This document shows positions 58,622 through 64,000 of a stretch of 64,000 bases of DNA, piece after piece. Every line of letters begins with the position of its first letter. Position 1 is the stretch's first letter. The DNA is from Novosphingopyxis sp965218915 (GTDB lineage Bacteria > Pseudomonadota > Alphaproteobacteria > Sphingomonadales > Sphingomonadaceae). Below the pieces are notes generated by a model. It searched no databases. It saw only the letters and a program-made list of their open reading frames with translations, and was not told the origin of the DNA. The position numbers were made by a program, and so were the translations under genes. Location of the stretch: assembly GCF_965218915.1 (NCBI RefSeq), contig NZ_OZ244708.1, forward strand, positions 868,001 through 932,000, written 5' to 3'.

Positions 58622-61531
58622 ATGCTATCCGTTGCCAACGTTCGTTCGCCATCGGCCGCCGCGAATTATTTTGCCGCCGACAATTATTATGCCAGCGCCG
58701 ATGCCGATCGCTCCGGCACATGGGTCGGCAAGGGGGCCACAATGCTCGGGCTTGAGGGCCGGGTCGAGGCAAAATCATTCGATGCTTTGCTACGTGGCGA
58801 GCTTCCTGACGGCACCAAGGTAGGCAACGCCAACCAACCCCATCGACCGGGCACCGACCTTACGTTTTCGCTGCCCAAAAGCTGGTCGCTGCTGGCGCTG
58901 GTCGGCGGCGACAAGCGCATTATCGAAGCCTACCGCGAGGCGGTGATCGAAACGCTCGGCTGGGCGGAAAAGAATGCGGCGGAGACGCGGCTCGTCCGGA
59001 ACGGCAAGACGAAGACGGTCTCCACCGGCAATCTGACGGTCGGATTGTTCCAGCACGACACCAATCGCAGCCAGGAACCCAATCTTCATTTCCACGCCGT
59101 CGTCGCCAATGTGACGAAAGGGCCGGACGGCAGATGGCGCACGCTCAAGAATGATCGGTTGTGGTCGCTCAACACGCTCCTGAACAGCATGACCATGGCG
59201 CGTTTCAGGATGTCGGTCGAAAAGCTGGGATATCAAACGGGTCCGGTCGGCAAGCATGGCAATTTCGAAGCATCGGGCATCGACCGGTCGGCGGTGATGG
59301 CGTTTTCGACGCGGCGACAGGAGGTGCTGGACGCGCGGCGCGGACCGGGGCTGCGGGCGGGAGTCGTCGCCGCGTTAGCCACCCGTGCGCCCAAGGATGC
59401 CATCGAGGACCGGGATGCACTGGTGGAAAGCTGGAAGGCGACTGCTGCGTCCATCGGTCTCGATCTTGCCGACATGGTCTGCGGCGCGAGGGAACGCGCC
59501 GCGCTACTCGGCGCCGGGCAATCGCCGCGGCTGCCGCTTGTTGAGCGCGGGATCGCGCTGCTGCGCGAATTCGCCGCTCGCGTTCGCGGCGATCCCGCGG
59601 ACCCGCTCGTCCCGAAGCATGTGCTCAAAAAGGACGCCCCGACGATTGCCTCGGCGCAGGCGGTCGTCTCAGCGGTGCGTCATCTCGGCCAGCGCGAGGC
59701 CGCCTTTCCGCGCGAGAAGCTGCTGAAGACGGCGCTCGACTTCGGACTGCCGACGACGATCGATCATGTCGAGACACGCGTGAACGCGCTCGTCCGGTCC
59801 GGAGACCTGTTGAAGGGCAGGGGGCCGGGCAAAGGCTGGCTGGCTTCGCGCGAGGCGATCGCGATCGAGCAGCGCATCCTCGCTCATGTCGAGGCGGGGC
59901 GCGGCGCGGCGCCGCCGATCCTCACCAGCGAGACCGCTGGGGCACGCGTTCAGGCGGTCGCGGCGCTGGGTCATGGGCTGACCCTCAACGACGGCCAGGA
60001 GGCCGCCGCTAGGCTCATCCTGTCATCGCACAATCGCACCGTTGCGGTGCAGGGAGTAGCGGGCGCTGGCAAGAGCAGCCTGTTGAAACCCACCGCTGAG
60101 GTGTTGCGTGAGGAAGGCAAGTCCGTCCACGGCCTGGCGGTTCAGAATACGCTCGTCCAGATGCTGGAACGCGATACCGGGATCGCGTCGACGACGCTGG
60201 CCCGTTTTCTCGGCAAATACCGCAAGCTGCTGGACGATCCCGGCAATGCCTCCTTGCTGCGCGAGGCGCGAAACGAGCTCGGCGACCATGTGCTTCTGCT
60301 CGACGAAGCCTCGATGGTGTCGAACCGCGAAAAGGAACGGCTCGTCCAGCTCGCCAATCTCGCGCGGGTCGACCGGCTCGTGCTGATCGGCGACCGCAAG
60401 CAGCTCGGCGCGGTCGATGCCGGCAAGCCCTTCGATCTCGTTCAGACAGCCGGCATCGAGCGGGCGGTCATGAACCTGAACCTTCGCGCGCGCGATAAGC
60501 AGCTACGCCGCGCCCAATCCGCCGCGCAGGCAGGCCAAGTGAGCGAGGCGCTGGGTTTTTTGAAAGATCATATCGTGGAGACCGACGGCGACAGCGCGGT
60601 CGTCGCCGCCGAACGATGGCTGTCGCTGTCGCCCGAAGAGCGCGAGCGGACGGCGATCTACGCCTCGGGCCGCGTGCTGCGATCGGCGGTCAACGAGGCC
60701 GTCCAGACCGGGCTCAGGGCCAATGGCGAGCTGGGCACGGATGCGCTAAAGCTGGCCGTGCTTTCGCGCGTGAACGCGACGCGCGAGGAGCTGCGTTACA
60801 TCTCTGCTTACAAGCCAGGAATGTTGCTGGAGGCGCGCGGTGCCGACCGGATTCAGAAGCTAGGAAAGGGGCAATATCGGATCACGTCCGTCGATCCCGC
60901 CAAGAAGGAAGTGGTTCTGGCGGATGCGAAGGGGCGGCAGCATTGGTTTCGGCCCGGTAGGATCCGGCCTGGACTGAACGAGGATAGATTGGCGCTGTTC
61001 GAACAAAAGCGGCTCAACCTTCATGCCGGCGATCGCATTCGCTGGACCGAGAATGATCACAAGCGCGGGCTGTTCAACGCCGATCAGGCGCACGTCATCG
61101 GGATCGACGAACGCTCTGTGACGCTGGTGACATCGGCGGGCATGGAGCACCGGTTGAAGCGCGGTGATCCGATGCTGCGGCGGCTAGATCTCGCTTATGC
61201 GCTCAACGCCCATATGGCGCAGGGCCTGACTTCGGATCGCGGCATTGCCGTGATGGACAGCCGGGAGAAGAACCTGTCCAACCAGCAGACATTTCTGGTG
61301 ACCGTGACCCGTCTTCGCGACCGGCTGACGCTGGTTATTGATAATGTCGGCAAGCTGCAGAGCGCAATAGCGCGCAATCCCGGTTCCAAGAGCTCCGCGA
61401 TCGAGATCACCGGACGTTTAAGGGACGCGGCAGCCAAGGGTCTTTCGAAAGGAGAGGCATTGCCGCCCAGCGGCCCGGAAAAACCAGAGCTCGCGAAGGA
61501 TCGCGTGAAGCCGTTCGAAATTGGTATTTAG
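58622..61531 (+). CDS. mobF: MobF family conjugative relaxase-helicase
   Basis: 969 aa. The TrwC relaxase domain begins LSVANVRSPSAAANYFAADNYYASADADRSGTWVG with the active-site tyrosines (Y16, Y22/Y23); the HUH-type metal motif is in PNLHFHAVVANV (H156, H158). The helicase half starts at LNDGQEAAARLIL with Walker A VAGAGKSSLL (K484), LLLDEASMVSN, GDRKQLGAV, and YALNAHMAQGLTSDRG. It nicks oriT, stays covalently bound and unwinds the strand. Length is typical of TrwC. Confidence 0.94.
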   Translation: MLSVANVRSPSAAANYFAADNYYASADADRSGTWVGKGATMLGLEGRVEAKSFDALLRGELPDGTKVGNANQPHRPGTDLTFSLPKSWSLLALVGGDKRIIEAYREAVIETLGWAEKNAAETRLVRNGKTKTVSTGNLTVGLFQHDTNRSQEPNLHFHAVVANVTKGPDGRWRTLKNDRLWSLNTLLNSMTMARFRMSVEKLGYQTGPVGKHGNFEASGIDRSAVMAFSTRRQEVLDARRGPGLRAGVVAALATRAPKDAIEDRDALVESWKATAASIGLDLADMVCGARERAALLGAGQSPRLPLVERGIALLREFAARVRGDPADPLVPKHVLKKDAPTIASAQAVVSAVRHLGQREAAFPREKLLKTALDFGLPTTIDHVETRVNALVRSGDLLKGRGPGKGWLASREAIAIEQRILAHVEAGRGAAPPILTSETAGARVQAVAALGHGLTLNDGQEAAARLILSSHNRTVAVQGVAGAGKSSLLKPTAEVLREEGKSVHGLAVQNTLVQMLERDTGIASTTLARFLGKYRKLLDDPGNASLLREARNELGDHVLLLDEASMVSNREKERLVQLANLARVDRLVLIGDRKQLGAVDAGKPFDLVQTAGIERAVMNLNLRARDKQLRRAQSAAQAGQVSEALGFLKDHIVETDGDSAVVAAERWLSLSPEERERTAIYASGRVLRSAVNEAVQTGLRANGELGTDALKLAVLSRVNATREELRYISAYKPGMLLEARGADRIQKLGKGQYRITSVDPAKKEVVLADAKGRQHWFRPGRIRPGLNEDRLALFEQKRLNLHAGDRIRWTENDHKRGLFNADQAHVIGIDERSVTLVTSAGMEHRLKRGDPMLRRLDLAYALNAHMAQGLTSDRGIAVMDSREKNLSNQQTFLVTVTRLRDRLTLVIDNVGKLQSAIARNPGSKSSAIEITGRLRDAAAKGLSKGEALPPSGPEKPELAKDRVKPFEIGI

Positions 61532-61545
61532 GAAATACGAGCTAT

Positions 61546-62181
61546 CTAGAGCGCACGGCCGAACCAGATCACCCGGCCCACGATATGGACCGAGCCGCGA
61601 TCGACGTCGCTCCAGGTCGGATAGGCGGGATTGTCGCTGCCGATCGTGATCTGTCTGCCGCCGGGCTTCAGCGCTACCCGCTTGACGACGAGCGTATCCT
61701 CGGAGCGCAGCGCGTAGATGCCATCGCGTAGCCGGGAGGCATGATCGGACGCATCGACCAGCACCTCGTCACCGTCGCTGAGGGTCGGCTCCATCGAATC
61801 GCCCGTCACCGTCACGATCGACAGGCTTGAGCTTCTGGACGGGGTGAGCTTTTTCAGCCAGCGCTCGTCGAATCCGAAACAGGTCTGGCGATTTTCGCTT
61901 TCGGCAATGGCACCGTAGCCGGCCGATGCCCGGACATCGAGCACCGGAACCTCGACCATACCGTGCTTGGTGGCGGGAGGCGGACCCCCAAGTACCTGCT
62001 CATCAACTCCGAAAAAGGCGGCCAGCGTGCGCCGGTCTTCATCGTCGAGCTTGCGGGGCGTCCCGCGTTTGATGAACTGCTGGATATAGGCGGAATTGCG
62101 TCCGAGCAAACGTGACAGCCCGGCATAATCGCTGTTGGTCCGCTGGATCAACCGGTCGAGTTCCGCTCTTACATTGTCCAT
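61546..62181 (-). CDS. S24 (LexA/CI-like) repressor
   Basis: 211 aa. An N-terminal HTH (YAGLSRLLGRNSAYIQQFIKRGTPRKL) is joined to an S24 peptidase domain with catalytic Ser in VTGDSMEPTLSDGD and Lys in TLVVKRVAL. Such repressors self-cleave on RecA filaments. AAAGG precedes ATG 62181. A LexA-type box lies 76 bp upstream, in the gap to a divergent small gene. It may govern excision and transfer genes, or be a host-type LexA-like regulator. Confidence 0.88.
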   Translation of the reverse strand: MDNVRAELDRLIQRTNSDYAGLSRLLGRNSAYIQQFIKRGTPRKLDDEDRRTLAAFFGVDEQVLGGPPPATKHGMVEVPVLDVRASAGYGAIAESENRQTCFGFDERWLKKLTPSRSSSLSIVTVTGDSMEPTLSDGDEVLVDASDHASRLRDGIYALRSEDTLVVKRVALKPGGRQITIGSDNPAYPTWSDVDRGSVHIVGRVIWFGRAL

Positions 62182-62256
62182 CGCGATGCCTTTCGGCTAA
62201 AAACTTTTGATACGGCTGTAGGAATAATCCTAGACAGCCCAGATTTCTCCTACTAG

Positions 62257-62271
62257 GAACAAACAAAGAAC
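62257..62271. promoter_or_regulatory. LexA (SOS) box candidate
   Basis: GAACAAACAAAGAAC matches GAAC-N7-GAAC exactly, between the S24 repressor (62181) and the small gene at 62298. It could be a LexA site or the autoregulatory operator of the S24 protein. Confidence 0.7.
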
Positions 62272-62297
62272 GCAAGTCAAATCTGATTGGAAGCAAG

Positions 62298-62465
62298 ATG
62301 GAACTGTTGGATCGCATCGAGCGGCATTTGAAGGAAACTCACATTTCCGCCACCCGTTTTGGTAGGCACGCGGTCGGCGATCCTCGATTCGTGCTCGATC
62401 TGCGTTTGGGTCGTCGGCCGAGACGGCGAACAATAGAAAAGCTGGAGCGATACCTTGACTCTTGA
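62298..62465 (+). CDS. small HTH-like protein (Cro-like position)
   Basis: 55 aa: ELLDRIERHLKETHISATRF, then GRHAVGDPRFVLDLRLGRRP, then a basic ending and KLERYLDS. A helix followed by T-R-F-G-R-x-A-V-x-D-P-R resembles small HTH proteins of sphingomonads. GGAAG lies 5 bp before the ATG. Divergent from the S24 repressor over the LexA box, the place of a cro-like gene. Confidence 0.7.
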   Translation: MELLDRIERHLKETHISATRFGRHAVGDPRFVLDLRLGRRPRRRTIEKLERYLDS

Positions 62466-62624
62466 GAGCGTATATAGCTGCAGTGGTTTAGCTGCTGACC
62501 TTATGTTTCGGACCACTTAGCGGTGTCTCTGAAAATGAGCAGCCATTGCTGCGTAGGGTGTGCCGATAAGTCACCCGCTTCCGGGGCACGATCCGGTGAT
62601 TGAGCCTGAACTGGATCGGAGGGA
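62466..62624. other. decayed sequence, possible IS remnant
   Basis: No supported gene. The stretch after about 62510 and into the 3' end of the next gene looks like fused foreign sequence (CTGCAAAAGCAC and neighbours), possibly an old insertion-sequence fragment. Confidence 0.3.
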
Positions 62625-62999
62625 TTACAACACCGATCCGGCAGGCACCGCAAAGGGTCGCGATGTTTTAACGGCTTCGATCTTACCGGTGCTGCAAAAG
62701 CACTCAGAATGCAGAAAATGCCTGATCGAACGGGCCGAAAATTCTCTCCGAACAGGCGCTCCACTCTCGAAAAATTTCGACAACACCAGCTTGTTCTGTG
62801 GAGCAACACACCCCTTGATTTCTTCAAATTTTTCAAGTTGGACAAAATGTAGTTCGCTACGTCTCGTCTCATCGAGGTAATTCTCGGCAGAAGTAAAGTC
62901 TAAGTTTCTTAGATATGAAATATATTTTACCCAAATAGGATAGTGACCAGTCACATTATGAGTATCCAGATACTCCAAAAGGGCGGATGACGATCTCAC
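62625..62999 (-). CDS. hypothetical protein, 3' end probably altered
   Basis: 124 aa. The first 60 residues look natural (SSALLEYLDTHNVTGHYPIWVKYISYLRNLDFTSAENYL); the last 50 (RREFSARSIRHFLHSECFCS ...) look like translation of unrelated DNA, suggesting truncation by recombination. ATG overlaps the stop of the upstream gene (ATGA). AT-richer than its surroundings. Not recognised. Confidence 0.45.
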   Translation of the reverse strand: MRSSSALLEYLDTHNVTGHYPIWVKYISYLRNLDFTSAENYLDETRRSELHFVQLEKFEEIKGCVAPQNKLVLSKFFESGAPVRREFSARSIRHFLHSECFCSTGKIEAVKTSRPFAVPAGSVL

Positions 63000-63235
63000 C
63001 TGAAAATATTGGCGGCATACTCATCAATAGCTTTCTCGCATTCTTTCTGCGTGCTTGCATCAAGAGAGCAATGAACCACCCGGATACCCAAGCCCCAAGT
63101 GATAAAGGTATGCTTATCATAAGAGGGGAGAACGAACGTAGATATATACGTATCTCTCGACGACCCTTCTATAACAAAGCCCGAGACAATGTCATCGTTC
63201 CGAAATCCAAGCCATCCACCCTTTCCTAACGACAT
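62996..63235 (-). CDS. hypothetical protein, possibly 5'-truncated
   Basis: 79 aa from ATG 63235 (KGGWLGFRNDDIVSGFVIEGSSRDTYISTFVLPSYDKHTFITWGLGIRVVHCSLDA). The same frame stays open about 40 codons further upstream (to about 63355) with protein-like, Cys-rich content (DDPAWKELASCSARCGRRCQEAEANICF) but no start codon before a stop near the IS66 end. The original 5' end may have been lost. Coupled to the next gene by ATGA. Confidence 0.5.
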   Translation of the reverse strand: MSLGKGGWLGFRNDDIVSGFVIEGSSRDTYISTFVLPSYDKHTFITWGLGIRVVHCSLDASTQKECEKAIDEYAANIFR

Positions 63236-63482
63236 AAAACCCTGCTTTTTAGAAAAGCAGATATTTGCCTCCGCTTCCTGGCAGCGCCTGCCGCATCTCG
63301 CACTACAACTCGCAAGTTCTTTCCAAGCCGGGTCATCGATCTGACCTAATTTCCGTTCTCATAAATTTCGCAAATGATTGTGTTGGGAGGAAGGTTCTTG
63401 TAATAGTGTAAGCGAGGCCCGTAAGCCGCCTTGCCACTGACGGTGATGCTGCGATGCTTGTGCCTTTCGGCGGAGCGGCGCG

Positions 63483-63953
63483 GTGGATGATGAAGTCGGG
63501 GCGGATGCGAGTGGTCATACGAGCAGTCGTATGAGTGGTCGCATGGAGGTGATCGCCCGGGTGTCGGGCCGTCGGTACTGGAGCGTCGAGCAGAAGCTGA
63601 TGATGTTGCGCGATGCGTTTGGTCCGGGCGGCTCGGTGCGCTCGGCGATGGAACGCCACGATGTCACCAGCGGGTCGCTCTACACCTGGCGGCGTAACGC
63701 GATGGCGGGAATGCTGCTCGATCGTTCGGCACGGACACTGCCACCTGCGATCGAAGAACCGACCGGCGGTCGTTTCGCCGAGGTTGTCATCGCCGATCCC
63801 ACTATGGCGCTTCCCTCAACGTCACTGTCGCCGCCCGCGCCGGATACGACGAGCAAGATCGCGATCGAGTTGCCAAGCGGCATCCGATTGAGCGTCGATG
63901 CGTCGATCGATGCAGAGGCGCTCGGCCGCGTGCTATCGGTGCTCGAGCGATGA
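63483..63953 (+). CDS. tnpA: IS66 TnpA (accessory transposition protein)
   Basis: 156 aa from GTG 63483; internal ATGs at 63531 and 63543 are alternatives. HTH region RRYWSVEQKLMMLRDAFGPGGSVRSAMERHDVTSGSLYTWRRNAMAG is typical of IS66 OrfA, and the C-terminal IELPSGIRLSVDASIDAEALGRVLSVLE is the family ending. It overlaps tnpB by ATGA. Confidence 0.9.
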   Translation: MDDEVGADASGHTSSRMSGRMEVIARVSGRRYWSVEQKLMMLRDAFGPGGSVRSAMERHDVTSGSLYTWRRNAMAGMLLDRSARTLPPAIEEPTGGRFAEVVIADPTMALPSTSLSPPAPDTTSKIAIELPSGIRLSVDASIDAEALGRVLSVLER

Positions 63954-64000
63954 TCGCGTTGCCGCCTGCAACGCGGGTGTGGCTGGCGTGCGGGCCGACC
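63950..64000 (+). CDS. tnpB: IS66 TnpB (partial, runs off window)
   Basis: First 17 codons, IALPPATRVWLACGPT, the invariant start of IS66 OrfB proteins. The gene continues past the right edge. Confidence 0.88.
   Translation, partial: MIALPPATRVWLACGPT

Larger units (their letters stand above)
63408..64000 (+). mobile_element. IS66 family insertion sequence (left part)
   Basis: The left end GTAAGCGAGGCCCGTAAG fits the GTAAGCG terminus of IS66 elements. It is followed by tnpA and the start of tnpB in the usual overlapping order; tnpC and the right end lie beyond the window. Confidence 0.8.

Noticed and set aside
62501..62872. 123-codon minus-strand frame overlapping the hypothetical gene at 62625
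   Set aside because: Different frame over the same DNA, low-quality composition, no SD; treated as decayed or IS-derived sequence.
1..64000. CRISPR arrays and rRNA genes
   Set aside because: No regularly spaced repeats and no rRNA-like sequence were seen; the only long repeats are those listed.

Overview
The window is GC-rich alphaproteobacterial DNA, most likely from a sphingomonad (order Sphingomonadales). This is inferred from codon bias, the alphaproteobacterial SOS box GAAC-N7-GAAC (seen three times), the imuA-imuB-dnaE2 cassette, and several small proteins resembling families I know mainly from sphingomonads (DUF5818, DUF6437, DUF6961). No database search was possible, so family names come from motif recognition.

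Layout. (1) 1-3.88 kb is core chromosome: a partial MNT nucleotidyltransferase, gltD, uppP, an NDUFA9-like NAD(P)-binding protein and tRNA-Leu(CAG). (2) From 3.88 kb, directly behind the tRNA 3' end, lies a large integrative element. It starts with a P4-type tyrosine integrase and continues with a lytic transglycosylase, a Toprim primase-like protein and a giant methylase/helicase of the strawberry-notch family. (3) 11.9-19.8 kb is cargo. A stress-type cassette (EVE pseudogene, monooxygenase, DoxX, DUF4267, TetR) sits between two copies of a 26-bp palindrome. A decayed gene, a TetR/NmrA pair, a haloalkane-dehalogenase-like hydrolase and a 159-bp MITE follow. (4) 20-31.2 kb returns to element backbone and stability genes: ParB-like protein, HipBA, an ardC gene split by a recombinase-in-trio (RIT) element, Xre-RES toxin-antitoxin and a DUF2493 protein. 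(5) 31.3-37.6 kb is the SOS mutagenesis cassette dnaE2-imuB-imuA, divergent from an SRAP (HMCES/YedK-type) gene, with one LexA box between them. (6) 37.7-50.8 kb is a defence-like island. It holds two unknown genes, a module bounded by 49-bp direct repeats (DUF4238 protein, transglutaminase-like protein, and an operon of helical protein, PD-(D/E)XK nuclease and HEPN protein), and a two-gene system matching type I Mokosh (pseudokinase-helicase plus phospholipase-D protein). (7) 51.2-55.5 kb holds a DUF4403 lipoprotein, small proteins and an SSB. (8) 55.7-61.5 kb is a mobilisation module in R388 order: oriT candidate, TrwA-like RHH protein, TraD/TrwB coupling ATPase, MobF relaxase. (9) 61.5-64 kb has an S24 repressor and a divergent small HTH-like protein flanking a LexA box, then AT-richer decayed genes and the start of an IS66 element running off the window.

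How it fits together. Integrase, relaxase, coupling protein, SSB, ParB and anti-restriction gene describe a mobile (ICE- or IME-like) element whose transfer and repressor genes are probably SOS-linked. No mating-pair-formation genes and no second attachment site were found, so the element either continues past 64 kb or relies on another transfer apparatus. Two leader-RNA motifs recur in front of several backbone genes and suggest shared post-transcriptional control. The best candidate for an undescribed system is the PD-(D/E)XK plus HEPN operon at 42.8-45.0 kb with its repeat-bounded surroundings.
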